In this document: piece by piece, positions 26,149 to 34,840 of the stretch
Numbering within the stretch: position 1 is the stretch's first letter
Layout: the number at the start of each line of letters is the position of its first letter
From: Enterobacteriaceae bacterium 4M9
GTDB taxonomy: Bacteria > Pseudomonadota > Gammaproteobacteria > Enterobacterales > Enterobacteriaceae
DNA length: 64,000 nt
Assembly: GCA_010092695.1 (NCBI GenBank)
Contig: JAADJJ010000001.1
Coordinates: 1,116,001 to 1,180,000, forward strand
Reading direction: 5' to 3'
Translations under genes and position numbers: made by a program
The notes under the pieces: generated by a model
The model's input: only the letters and a program-made list of their open reading frames with translations
Databases searched by the model: none
Told to the model about the DNA's origin: nothing

Positions 26149-28110
26149 CTACAGATAAAGCACTAAGTCTTTGTCATTTAATTCCAGTTCACCAATGTTA
26201 ATCTGCCGTTTAAATATTTTAAGGACCGTGTCGTCACTTAATATTTTCGCGCTGCTGACATGCATTAGTGCAGGGCGTGACTTAATTTCAAATTGCGTTG
26301 AGTCAATATGCATACCGCGAACACGGATATCGCAACCTATGGCCTGGACGCGTTTCCCGGCGGCAAACACTTTCAGCGCCGTGACTTCAAGGGCATCTGG
26401 CGTTACTGAAATGGTATTGGTCGTCGGCATGGTCAGTATGGTGGGGGCAACGGTAGTGATGGTTTGCGCCACTGTCGTTGACAGGTTGCTACTGTAGGTT
26501 TGCATCACATCGCCCATAACGCTTTCCATGCTGGTGCCCTGAATGAGCACATTCATGGCGTTCTCAACCGAGATATCCATGTTGCGTTCAGCGTGCATCT
26601 CGAAGCTTTCGCTGCCTGGCGCATCTTCCAGAAACAGGCTGTTGGCATTGGCAATGCTGCCATCCTTGGAGCGGCTCATGATGCCCATACGGGTCGCCCT
26701 GGCCGGGAGATCCCACGGCGGCATGTTGTCATCGTTGTAAACACGGCCGGTTATCATTGGGCGGTCCGGGTCTCCGTTGACAAAATCGACCACCACTTCT
26801 TCACCCACTCGGGGGACCTGTATGCCGCCGTATTGCCAGCCTGCCCAGTTGCTCGACACCCTGACCCAACAAGAGCTGGTTTCATCACCTTTACCGTAAC
26901 GGTCCCAGCGGAATTTGAGTTTCACCCGGCCATAGTTGTCGGTCCAGATGCTTTCACCTTCCGGTCCGGCCACTTCTGCTGTTTGCGGGCCGTGAGTTTT
27001 AGGCCATGCGGTTTTACGCTTTGGTCGCCACTGGGTGGTGGCGGGCAGCACGACAAATTCTGTGTCGTGGCGGCTTTCGTCACTCTCGTTGCTGGAATAG
27101 CTGCTTTCCTGGAAAAAATAGCGCGCGGCGATGGTCATATATTCGCGGTTATCTGACTCACGCGGCGCGTTGTCCAGCATAAAGCGATAGCCCGGTGCGA
27201 GACCCAGGGAGGTGGTGTGGCCATTGATGATTTCGTGGTTGGCCTCAAATTCCTGCTGGCGCACGCGGGTGTAAAACTGGCCGTGACTTGCGTCGGTATA
27301 ACAGCCCGGCCAGTCGAAGATCTCCGCTTTTTCTCGCGCGTAAGATGCCGGGTTGCGGCGGTTTTCCTGCAAGTTAGCCCGGGGTTTACGGAAATCGTAA
27401 TCATCCATGCTGTACATGCTGGGAGTAATCATATCGCAGACGTTCCACTGATTAATCGTGGCTGCGTTTTCGGTCAGGCCGCCTTCGGTCAGGCGATAGG
27501 TTAGTGTGGTGTAGCCATCAAGATTATCGTGACGCTGCGGTGAGTCTGCGAGCACCAGCGTGTGGCCATCAGCCTGGTGGGTAAAATAGAAGTAAATACC
27601 TTCGTGTTCCATCAGGCGGCTAATAAAGTCGTAGTCACTTTCCTGATACTGAACGCAATATCCCCACTTCCTGTAGTGATAAGTTAACCGGTTATCTATG
27701 GTGATTTTATAAATGTTTAAAATCTCAGTGATAATATCTGGAACACTTTTTTCCTGAAAAATCCGACAATCCTGGTTTTGCGTTAAATACCACAGCGTTG
27801 GGCGCAGAGTGACGTGGTAGCGGTAATAGCGCTCTTCAGACTCTTCTCGCCCGGCCAGCGTCATTCTGGTGATGTTTCCATTCAGGTATCTCACCGGGGC
27901 GCTATTATCATCAATGGCGATTGTGAATGATTTACCCAACTGCGCTTTAAGATCGAGCGTGTTTTTTGAACACAGTAACGCGACATCCAGTTCATATATT
28001 TCAGAAAGACGCTCTTCGCCGGTTAATGAGTGAAACAGCAAAGGCTCAGTGACGTCGGTAATCTGTTGTGCAACAAAAATACGTTTTAAATTCAGCATCT
28101 TTGTGTCCAT
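26149..28110 (-). CDS. vgrG: T6SS spike protein VgrG/TssI
   Basis: A 653-residue VgrG. The gp27-like part covers about residues 1-370 (EERYYRYHVTLRPTLWYLTQNQDCRIFQ, then SRLMEHEGIYFYFTH). The gp5-like OB domain follows (YGRVKLKFRWDRYG, SSNWAGWQYGGIQVPRVGEEV, NGDPDRPMITGRVYN), then a beta-helix region. The last ~110 residues are beta-rich and not a toxin domain I recognise. It is the first gene of the T6SS operon, facing 1.3 kb without genes upstream. The ATG at 28110 lacks a strong Shine-Dalgarno; an ATG at 28098 is an alternative. No Hcp- or effector-like fusion is present. Confidence 0.95.
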   Translation of the reverse strand: MDTKMLNLKRIFVAQQITDVTEPLLFHSLTGEERLSEIYELDVALLCSKNTLDLKAQLGKSFTIAIDDNSAPVRYLNGNITRMTLAGREESEERYYRYHVTLRPTLWYLTQNQDCRIFQEKSVPDIITEILNIYKITIDNRLTYHYRKWGYCVQYQESDYDFISRLMEHEGIYFYFTHQADGHTLVLADSPQRHDNLDGYTTLTYRLTEGGLTENAATINQWNVCDMITPSMYSMDDYDFRKPRANLQENRRNPASYAREKAEIFDWPGCYTDASHGQFYTRVRQQEFEANHEIINGHTTSLGLAPGYRFMLDNAPRESDNREYMTIAARYFFQESSYSSNESDESRHDTEFVVLPATTQWRPKRKTAWPKTHGPQTAEVAGPEGESIWTDNYGRVKLKFRWDRYGKGDETSSCWVRVSSNWAGWQYGGIQVPRVGEEVVVDFVNGDPDRPMITGRVYNDDNMPPWDLPARATRMGIMSRSKDGSIANANSLFLEDAPGSESFEMHAERNMDISVENAMNVLIQGTSMESVMGDVMQTYSSNLSTTVAQTITTVAPTILTMPTTNTISVTPDALEVTALKVFAAGKRVQAIGCDIRVRGMHIDSTQFEIKSRPALMHVSSAKILSDDTVLKIFKRQINIGELELNDKDLVLYL

Positions 28111-29040
28111 ACGTTAGTAACAGATAGTTTTTCCTCATCCAGAAATATCAGGATGCTTTCAGAAGGACTATTAAGAAAAAGCAAAAAAATAACCTTCTTT
28201 TTTGTGTGGCTGAACATATTCCCTTCTAAAGAGTAAGTCAAATATCAGGTGGGAAGGCGATATTTTTTATTCTGATTTTTTTTGGCTGCTTTTTTTAACT
28301 TTGCTGGTGACGGATTTTTTCCCAGGAATTTTATTTGTTCAGGCATTTTATTTTCTTATTTAATATGTGCCTTGTCACAAATTAAACAGCTATAACAATT
28401 AACTGGCGGGGGAGTTAATCGGGTCTGTTCTGTACCAACAGAATACTTACTGGAAGCCATGTGTTGCATAATAGTTCTGACATGATAATGGGGCGGGTAT
28501 GTTTTTTTTGCCAAAGTATAACGGTGTGTTTTCTTATGTTAGTAAGTATAACCTGATGATTATGTGTGCATTGCAATAATTTTGATGAAATAAACGCGCT
28601 CGCGGTTATGGACATTGCAATTATTTTCTTATTTTATGTGTTCAAAATTCTTATGGTGAAGAAATGTTGTTTGAGTAGTGAAATTTTTTGCAGGTTAAGT
28701 ATGCGTCAGATCTATTGTTCGCTAATGTGTTTAATGTTGTCGTTAAATTTTTCATGGTATAGATCAATAACGTTATTTTTATGCAGGGAATGGACGGCCG
28801 ATAAAAGTTGATGTCAGCACATAAAATACATCGAGGTTGTATGGTTGGCCGTGTGCAGATGGCTGTTTTTTTTGGGGTTCAGATAGCATAAATAAATAAA
28901 ATCCATGTTATCAATCACAGTCTGTAATTTAATTTTTCATTCTGTCGGAATAAAATAAATAAAAATTGTGCTGCACATCACGCCAGAATTTTTCATGGTT
29001 AACAGCCCTGGGGGGCATAACGCATCCAGCGGGGAGACCT
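28111..29040. other. AT-rich non-coding stretch upstream of vgrG
   Basis: No supported gene is seen. The sequence is clearly richer in A/T than both flanks, with many A and T runs, and short open frames here lack ribosome-binding sites and family features. It is likely to hold the promoter region of the T6SS operon. A sigma-54 site (TGGCAC-N5-TTGCW) was looked for close to vgrG and not found. AT-rich DNA of this kind beside acquired genes is typically bound by H-NS in enterics; that is inference here. Confidence 0.6.
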
Positions 29041-29412
29041 AAGTGGAGATGTTAAGGGGGAAAACCTGGATTAAGGCAAACGCTAAACCCGCAATCGGGT
29101 CTCGTGCTTCGGTGCTTTTACCGGTTATAGCGCAAGGCTGGCAGAGATAAGGTTAGCATGGCAGCTCTGCGCGCCCTGAGAGGTGGCTCGATGAGCGTAC
29201 TCGCTTTGAAGCTAATTAGCGCGATGCAGCATAAGGTGAGGGCGCGGCCCGGGCTTAACCGGCGGGTGCATACGGGAGAAGCAGAAAGCTGCTGACAGGC
29301 AAAGCCCGCTTTGCCCGATAACACGCCCGGGGGACGGGCGTATTGCTTACCAGCCGCTGTCGTTTTGCGCGTCTCTCCAGATGTGGGTAAAGGAGCCGCA
29401 GCCAGTAAAACG
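29041..29412. other. Unassigned higher-GC segment between AT-rich DNA and tRNA-Phe
   Basis: Base composition changes abruptly near 29040. No convincing gene is found. A 68-codon open frame on the minus strand (29118-29324) has a normal-looking stop-free stretch but no recognised family. An inverted repeat ACGCCCG/CGGGCGT lies at 29323-29341. It could be a remnant of an integrated element next to the tRNA or an ancestral intergenic region. Confidence 0.4.
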
Positions 29413-29413
29413 C

Positions 29414-29438
29414 AAAAACCCAGCCATAAGGCTGGGTT
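29414..29438 (-). terminator. Intrinsic terminator of tRNA-Phe
   Basis: A 9-bp perfect stem, AACCCAGCC (29417-29425) and GGCTGGGTT (29430-29438), with a 4-nt loop, is followed in the minus-strand transcript by a run of five U residues. It starts 11 bp after the tRNA CCA end. Confidence 0.9.
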
Positions 29439-29448
29439 CTTTAATTCG

Positions 29449-29524
29449 TGGTGCCCGGACCCGGAATCGAACCAGGGACACGCGGATTTTCAATCCGCTG
29501 CTCTACCGACTGAGCTATCCGGGC
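29449..29524 (-). tRNA. pheV: tRNA-Phe (anticodon GAA)
   Basis: The reverse complement gives a 76-nt tRNA with encoded CCA: acceptor GCCCGGA pairs with TCCGGGC, the D arm is intact, the anticodon loop reads TTGAAAA (GAA) and the T loop is TTCGATT. Compared with the E. coli tRNA-Phe sequence as I recall it, one anticodon-stem pair and one T-stem pair differ by compensatory changes, so folding is preserved. Its place next to speC matches E. coli pheV, a well-known target for genomic islands. The T6SS cluster lies immediately on its 3' side. Confidence 0.97.
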
Positions 29525-29534
29525 AACGGGGCGC

Positions 29535-29563
29535 ATTAAACCGTAAAGTGCTGCGAGCGTCAA
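29535..29563 (-). promoter_or_regulatory. Sigma-70 promoter of tRNA-Phe with GC-rich discriminator
   Basis: On the minus strand TTGACG (29563-29558) and TTTAAT (29540-29535) are separated by exactly 17 bp, and are followed by a GCGCCCCG discriminator just before the tRNA. A G/C-rich discriminator is the hallmark of stringently controlled stable-RNA promoters. Confidence 0.88.
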
Positions 29564-29969
29564 TGACTTTATCTGTAAGGTCGCGCGTTTGCCGCAATTA
29601 TGCACAATGGAGAGGCGCTGCGCCTTGCACCTGGTGGGGAAAACTGCCAGAATCGCCCAAATTTTGAGTTATTCCTTATCACGGACAGCGCGCTATGGCC
29701 CGACAGGTTTCCCAGACTGAGATTTTTTTCCGTCGACTCGGCCGGTTTTGCGCGTGCTCAACACTCTCCTCTTTTTTGCTCACCATGCGGTGAGGCAACT
29801 CAGGCTCGCTGCAGGACAGCAGTAAAACCAGACGCGTTCTGTTTTTACTGATGTCTGGCGGTCGCAGCTGGTTACCAGTCGGCCTTTCCTGACCTGCACC
29901 TGGCGCCCCGGCGCCTGTACTTGTGCCAGTGGCACTCCTTTATCCTTGATTGTCGGGGGATGTGGATTA
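29564..29969. promoter_or_regulatory. Divergent intergenic region upstream of speC, with a 12-bp-stem hairpin
   Basis: No gene is seen in these 406 bp between tRNA-Phe (minus) and speC (plus). A stem-loop at 29820-29850 pairs CAGTAAAA with TTTTACTG and, inside that, CAGA with TCTG, separated by one mismatch. It lies about 120 bp before the speC start and may be part of its leader or an end signal. The GGGGGA at 29955-29960 is the likely speC Shine-Dalgarno. Confidence 0.5.
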
Positions 29970-32111
29970 GTGAAATCGTTAAATATTGCCGCGAGCCATG
30001 CGCTGCATGCTGTACTTACCACTCATCGGCGCGTCGTTGGGCTTGATGAGACTGACTTTACCGACGTTGCCGCGGTAGTGGTGTCCCAGGCTGACAGCCG
30101 CAGCGGCATTCTCACCTTGTTGCAGCGCACGGGCTTTATGCTGCCGGTTTTCCTTTATAGCGAGCAGCCACAGGCGCTGCCCACGGGCATTAAAGCGGTG
30201 ATAACCGGCGGCGAGCAGGACTTCCTGGCGCTTGAAGCGGCGGCGTGTGAATACGAGTCGGCGCTGCTGCCGCCGTTTTTTGACACGCTCTATCAGTACG
30301 TGGCGATGCGCAACGATACCTTTGCTTGCCCGGGCCACCAGCACGGCGAGTTTTTCAAAAAGCACCCGGCTGGGCGCTGGTTTTATGATTTCTTTGGCGA
30401 GAACATTTTCCGCGCCGATATGTGTAATGCTGATGTGAAGCTGGGTGACTTGCTTATCCACGAAGGTTCGGCCAAAGACGCGCAGAAATTTGCCGCGAAG
30501 GTGTTCAACGCCGATAAAACCTGGTTTGTGCTCAACGGCACCTCAGCGGCCAATAAAGTGGTGACAAACGCGCTGCTGACGCGCGGTGACCTGGTGCTGT
30601 TTGATCGCAACAACCATAAATCTAACCATCACGGCGCGCTGTTGCAGGCCGGAGCCACCCCGGTCTATCTGGAAACGGCGCGTAACCCGTTTGGCTTTAT
30701 CGGCGGCATTGACAGCCACTGCTTTGACGAGCGCTGGATTCGCGAGCGTATCCGCGAGGTTGCCCCGGAGCGTGCCGATGCACCGCGCCCGTTTCGCCTG
30801 GCTATTATCCAGCTTGGCACCTACGACGGCACCGTCTACAACGCGCGCCGGGTCGTGGACGCTATCGGCCCGCTGTGCGACTACATTTTGTTTGACTCGG
30901 CGTGGGTGGGCTACGAGCAGTTTATCCCGCTGATGGCCGACTGCTCGCCGCTGTTGCTGGATCTTAAGGAAAACGATCCGGGCATTTTTGTGACTCAGTC
31001 GGTGCACAAGCAGCAGGCGGGCTTCTCGCAGGCTTCGCAAATCCATAAAAAGGACGATCATATTCGCGGCCAGGCGCGGTTTTGCCCTTACAAGCGCCTC
31101 AATAACGCCTTTATGCTGCACGCTTCCACCAGCCCGTTTTATCCGCTATTTGCTTCGCTGGAGGTGAACGCCAAAATTCATGAAGGGGAGAGCGGCCGCC
31201 GCCTGTGGGCCGAATGCGTCGAGCTTGGCATTGAGGCGCGCAAGGCAATTCTCGCTAACTGCCACATGATTAAACCGTTTATTCCAGCCGAGGTAGCAGG
31301 TCGCCCGTGGCAGGATAGTCCGACCGAGATGATTGCCGTAGAGCGCCGCTTTTTTAACTTTGAGCCTGATGCCAAATGGCACGGTTTTAGCGGTTACGGG
31401 CGCGATGAGTACATGGTCGATCCGTGCAAGCTGCTGCTGACCACGCCGGGGATTGATGCCGAAACCGGTGAGTACGCAGAGTTTGGCGTGCCTGCGGCGA
31501 TCCTCGCTCACTATCTGCGTGAAAACGGCATTGTGCCGGAAAAATCAGATCTCAACTCTATCTTGTTTTTACTCACGCCTGCCGAAACGCCGCAGAAGAT
31601 GGCCCATCTGGTGGCGATGCTGGCACAGTTTGAGCAGCATATTGAAAACAACACGCCGCTTAGTGAAGTGCTGCCGAGCGTGTGGCAAAAATATCCGCTG
31701 CGCTATAAAAACTACACGCTGCGCGAGCTGTGCCAGGAGATGCACGACCTGTATGTAGGTTTTAAGGTGAAGGATTTGCAAAAGGCGATGTTCCGCCAGG
31801 AGAGCCTGCCGCCGGTAGTGATGAACCCGCAGGATGCCCACAGAGAGTTTATTCGCGGCAACGTTGAGCTTGTGCCCATTTCACAGGCGCAGGGGCGCAT
31901 TGCCGCCGAGGGCGCGCTGCCTTACCCGCCAGGCGTGTTGTGCGTGGTGCCCGGTGAGCGCTGGGGCGGCGCCGTGCAGCGCTATTTCCTGGCGCTGGAA
32001 GAGGGCGTTAACCTGCTGCCGGGTTTCTCGCCGGAGCTACAGGGCGTGTATATCCAGACTGACGCAGACGGCATCAAGCGCCTGTATGGCAATGTGATAG
32101 TCGAGCGCTGA
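29970..32111 (+). CDS. speC: Constitutive ornithine decarboxylase SpeC
   Basis: The protein is 713 residues from a GTG start at 29970, chosen because the sequence then begins VKSLNIAAS, in register with E. coli SpeC, and GGGGGA lies nine bases upstream. It makes putrescine from ornithine with PLP as cofactor. The N-terminal wing domain precedes the fold-type I PLP domain. Visible motifs are TFACPGHQHG, the VLNGTSAANKVV stretch, and the PLP-lysine segment SVHKQQAGFSQ near residue 350. It resembles SpeC over the full length, as opposed to inducible SpeF. Its 3' neighbour in E. coli, nupG, is absent, and mltC converges on it. Confidence 0.97.
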   Translation: MKSLNIAASHALHAVLTTHRRVVGLDETDFTDVAAVVVSQADSRSGILTLLQRTGFMLPVFLYSEQPQALPTGIKAVITGGEQDFLALEAAACEYESALLPPFFDTLYQYVAMRNDTFACPGHQHGEFFKKHPAGRWFYDFFGENIFRADMCNADVKLGDLLIHEGSAKDAQKFAAKVFNADKTWFVLNGTSAANKVVTNALLTRGDLVLFDRNNHKSNHHGALLQAGATPVYLETARNPFGFIGGIDSHCFDERWIRERIREVAPERADAPRPFRLAIIQLGTYDGTVYNARRVVDAIGPLCDYILFDSAWVGYEQFIPLMADCSPLLLDLKENDPGIFVTQSVHKQQAGFSQASQIHKKDDHIRGQARFCPYKRLNNAFMLHASTSPFYPLFASLEVNAKIHEGESGRRLWAECVELGIEARKAILANCHMIKPFIPAEVAGRPWQDSPTEMIAVERRFFNFEPDAKWHGFSGYGRDEYMVDPCKLLLTTPGIDAETGEYAEFGVPAAILAHYLRENGIVPEKSDLNSILFLLTPAETPQKMAHLVAMLAQFEQHIENNTPLSEVLPSVWQKYPLRYKNYTLRELCQEMHDLYVGFKVKDLQKAMFRQESLPPVVMNPQDAHREFIRGNVELVPISQAQGRIAAEGALPYPPGVLCVVPGERWGGAVQRYFLALEEGVNLLPGFSPELQGVYIQTDADGIKRLYGNVIVER

Positions 32112-32116
32112 CGTGT

Positions 32117-32143
32117 ACCTGCGCCGCACGCGGCGGCGCAGGT
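32117..32143. terminator. Convergent hairpin between speC and mltC
   Basis: An exact 11-bp inverted repeat, ACCTGCGCCGC (32117-32127) and GCGGCGCAGGT (32133-32143), has a 5-nt loop. It sits between two convergent stop codons. There is no U-tract on either side, so it may be an mRNA end-stabilising structure more than a classical terminator. Confidence 0.6.
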
Positions 32144-32148
32144 GACCC

Positions 32149-33228
32149 TCAGTTCGTCCGGCGATAGCTGCGCTGGGCGTTATTCACTTTTTGCAGGTAG
32201 CGGCGCGACTCGGCAGACGGATGGCGCGTGGTCAGCGTCTGATATAAATCGCCTGGCTCCATTGTGTTAATGATGGAGAACGCGCGATTTTTATCGCTGT
32301 TAAACACCCGCAGCACGCTGCCCGCCCCGCCGTTATAGGCGGTAATGACCGCGTAGCGGCGCGAGGTCGGGTTGCTGATGCCGGACAGATACACGTTGCC
32401 AAGTATCGCCAGGTAGGCGGTGCCGGTATCAATGTTGCTGGCCGGGTCAAACAGGTAGCTGCGGCTTGGTTTGCCGCTTTTGCCCTGTGAGCGGAACACG
32501 TCCACGCCCGCAGTATGCTGCACCACCTGCATCAAACCCAGCGCGTCCGCATGGCTTACGGCATACGGGTTAAAGCTGGACTCCGTTTCCATAATTGCCA
32601 GAATCAGCGACTCGTCCACGCCGTATTTATTCGCCGCCTGGCGCACCATCGGCAGGAATTTATGCGCACGCTTGTTGAGGTGGTTCGGCACCAGGTTAAG
32701 CGTGATGCTGTAGATCACGTGTATCCCGCTGGTGCGTTTTTTCAGGCGGTTTTGCAACAACCAGTCGGCAAAGCGCCCGGCGCGCCACTCCCAGCGAATG
32801 GCTTCGCCGGTGTTATCCAGCACCTGACCGTACAGGAACGGCTCTTTGGAGATGTGGATGTCGTCGGCGTCGGAATACAAATCGATGCTGCCTGGGTCAT
32901 CACCCATCAGTAACGTCAAAATAATCGCCTGGCGCAGGCGCGCCTGCGGATCGGTACCGGCGATGGTTTCAATGGTGATGGTCCCGGCTTCAAAGTTGAT
33001 GTGGCTGCGGGTCTGGTAGCCGTCGGTGTATTTTACGTAGTCTTTGGGACCGGCGATAAGCACTTCATTAAAGCCCCAGATATTTTCAATGTTATGGGCA
33101 AACTGGCCCATCAGAATGTCAAAACCGTTGGTGTCCTTTACCCATGCGTCGTTGTAGTTATCCTTTTTTTTACCGGAGCAGGAAATAAGCAACGGTACTA
33201 CCAGCGCCAGCGCGAAAAGTTTTTTCAT
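32149..33228 (-). CDS. mltC: Membrane-bound lytic murein transglycosylase C
   Basis: A 359-residue lipoprotein: basic MKK, hydrophobic core and a lipobox LISC with Cys at residue 17. The N-terminal MltC domain (QFAHNIENIWGFNEVLIAGP) is followed by a SLT goose-type lysozyme domain with the catalytic glutamate in AIMETESSFNPYAVS and the later LGLMQV, AYLAIL and AYNGG motifs. It cleaves peptidoglycan between MurNAc and GlcNAc, forming 1,6-anhydroMurNAc at the outer membrane inner face. It lies downstream of yggX in the same direction, as in E. coli. Confidence 0.97.
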   Translation of the reverse strand: MKKLFALALVVPLLISCSGKKKDNYNDAWVKDTNGFDILMGQFAHNIENIWGFNEVLIAGPKDYVKYTDGYQTRSHINFEAGTITIETIAGTDPQARLRQAIILTLLMGDDPGSIDLYSDADDIHISKEPFLYGQVLDNTGEAIRWEWRAGRFADWLLQNRLKKRTSGIHVIYSITLNLVPNHLNKRAHKFLPMVRQAANKYGVDESLILAIMETESSFNPYAVSHADALGLMQVVQHTAGVDVFRSQGKSGKPSRSYLFDPASNIDTGTAYLAILGNVYLSGISNPTSRRYAVITAYNGGAGSVLRVFNSDKNRAFSIINTMEPGDLYQTLTTRHPSAESRRYLQKVNNAQRSYRRTN

Positions 33229-33334
33229 GTTTTAGGAAATGCGAGTCAGTTTAGTCACAGGGGCGCAGGTGCCATTCATACGCCGCCCTGTTTACGTGAT
33301 ATCACAGCGTGCGGGCGGCGTGAGCATCTGGCAT

Positions 33335-33607
33335 TTACTTTTCTGGCGGCGTGTAGCCTTCGATGTGAACGTCTTTTTTCTCGAACAGGAAATCAACCAT
33401 AGCCTGTTCCAGCAGCTTGCGGTGCTCCGGGTTCATCATGCTGAGTTTTTTCTCGTTGATGAGCATGGTCTGGCGGGTTTGCCACAGCGCCCAGGCTTCT
33501 TTGGATATCTCGTTGAAAATGCGCTTACCCAGCTCGCCTGGATACAGCTGAAAATCCTGGCCTTCGGCGTCGCGCTGCAGGTAAGTACAAAAAATGGTTC
33601 GGCTCAT
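33335..33607 (-). CDS. yggX: Fe(II) trafficking protein YggX
   Basis: A 90-residue protein beginning MSRTIFCTYLQRDAEGQDF with the conserved Cys7, and containing QLYPGELGKRIFNEISKEAW. It is nearly the same length as E. coli YggX. The family protects iron-sulfur clusters from oxidative damage and belongs to the SoxRS regulon in E. coli. It overlaps the mutY stop by one base, giving a mutY-yggX unit that links DNA repair and iron-sulfur protection. Confidence 0.97.
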   Translation of the reverse strand: MSRTIFCTYLQRDAEGQDFQLYPGELGKRIFNEISKEAWALWQTRQTMLINEKKLSMMNPEHRKLLEQAMVDFLFEKKDVHIEGYTPPEK

Positions 33608-34686
33608 TATGAATCCTCGTTAAATGGCGAAGCCGGGTGGCTCACCGGTTCGCTGCGTAACTGTTGCAACAGGCGCTCGACGGGAGCGGCCAGACCGACT
33701 GACGGCGGCCGGGCTAAGTTATACCAGAGACCCGCGCCCTCATCCATGCAGGCGCCTGTGCTGGACACAGAAAGCCACATCGGCACGATGTCCAGGTGGA
33801 AATGGCTGAACGTGTGGCGAAACGCAGTAAGCTGGGTGAGCGCAGGTGTAATACCACGCGCCTGTAACCACTCGCGCAGCGCGCCTTCGGTTTCAAACTG
33901 CGGGAAGCAAAACAGACCGCCCCACAGCCCGCTCGGTGGTCGCTGGGCCAGAAACACCTCATCACCGTGCTGCATTAAAAGAAAATAGCCCGTGCGCTCT
34001 GGTAGCGTCTGCTTTGGTTTTTTGCCCGGATAATTTGCCCAACTGCCCTGGGCGTAGGCTTCGCAGCCGTTATTAAGTGGGCAAAGCTCGCATTTAGGAC
34101 GTGAGCGGGTGCAAACCATGGCACCAAGATCCATCATCGCCTGGTTAAAGCGCTCAACGCGTTTCGCTGGCGTGACGTCTTCACTGATTTGCCACAGGCG
34201 TTTTTCTACCTCTTTTTTGCCTGGCCAGCCGGACACGGCATACGCGCGTGCCAGCACGCGTTTTACGTTGCCATCAAGGATAGGATAATGCTGGCCAAGC
34301 GCCAGAGAAAGGATGGCGCCTGCGGTTGAGCGGCCTACGCCGGGCAGTGCCGCTACGTCGTCGAAGGTCTGCGGGAACACGCCAGCGTGAAGTGTCGCCA
34401 CCTGCTGTGCGGCTTTATGCAGGTTGCGAGCACGTGCGTAGTAGCCAAGACCGGTCCACAGGTGCAGCACTTCGTCGAGCGGTGCATGGGCAAGGTCGGT
34501 CACGCTCGGGAAGCGCGCCATAAAACGCTCGAAATACGGGATGACGGTTGTGACCTGCGTTTGTTGCAGCATCACCTCAGACAGCCATACTTTATAAGGC
34601 GTTTTTTCCAGCTGCCAGGGCAGGGTTTTACGGCCATATTTGTCGTACCAGTCCAGGACCTGGTGAGAAAACTGCTGCGCTTGCAT
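33607..34686 (-). CDS. mutY: A/G-specific adenine DNA glycosylase MutY
   Basis: The protein is 359 residues from the ATG at 34686 (MQAQQFSHQVLDWYDKYGRK), aligned with E. coli MutY; another ATG lies three bases upstream. It removes adenine mispaired with 8-oxoguanine. Seen in order: the N-terminal WLSEVMLQQTQV helix with catalytic Glu, the helix-hairpin-helix LPGVGRSTAGAIL, the DGNVKRVLAR segment with catalytic Asp, and the 4Fe-4S motif C-X6-C-X2-C-X5-C (CTRSRPKCELCPLNNGC). The C-terminal domain is the NUDIX-like 8-oxoG reader. It is divergent from trmB. Confidence 0.97.
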   Translation of the reverse strand: MQAQQFSHQVLDWYDKYGRKTLPWQLEKTPYKVWLSEVMLQQTQVTTVIPYFERFMARFPSVTDLAHAPLDEVLHLWTGLGYYARARNLHKAAQQVATLHAGVFPQTFDDVAALPGVGRSTAGAILSLALGQHYPILDGNVKRVLARAYAVSGWPGKKEVEKRLWQISEDVTPAKRVERFNQAMMDLGAMVCTRSRPKCELCPLNNGCEAYAQGSWANYPGKKPKQTLPERTGYFLLMQHGDEVFLAQRPPSGLWGGLFCFPQFETEGALREWLQARGITPALTQLTAFRHTFSHFHLDIVPMWLSVSSTGACMDEGAGLWYNLARPPSVGLAAPVERLLQQLRSEPVSHPASPFNEDS

Positions 34687-34840
34687 CATCAACGCGTGGC
34701 ATCCTGCTTAAAATCGTCAGGGACGAGATTCCAGCACAGACGCCATACGCTGTAAACCGGAACTTTCCTTGCTTGCATCCCGAGACTAACTTTGGATAAT
34801 GCCCGTTTTCCTCATCTATTGACTCAGGCAGATTATTGAC

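Noticed and set aside
26500..27156. Plus-strand open frame of 218 codons inside vgrG, considered as a hidden antisense immunity gene
   Set aside because: The translation has no membrane or known immunity features and is fully explained as antisense of conserved VgrG domains.
28111..28300. Sigma-54 promoter upstream of vgrG, common for some T6SS clusters
   Set aside because: No TGGCAC-N5-TTGCW match was found on the minus strand near the vgrG start.
29118..29324. 68-codon minus-strand frame near tRNA-Phe as a real small gene
   Set aside because: It has no recognised family and no clear Shine-Dalgarno. It is kept only as part of an unexplained segment.
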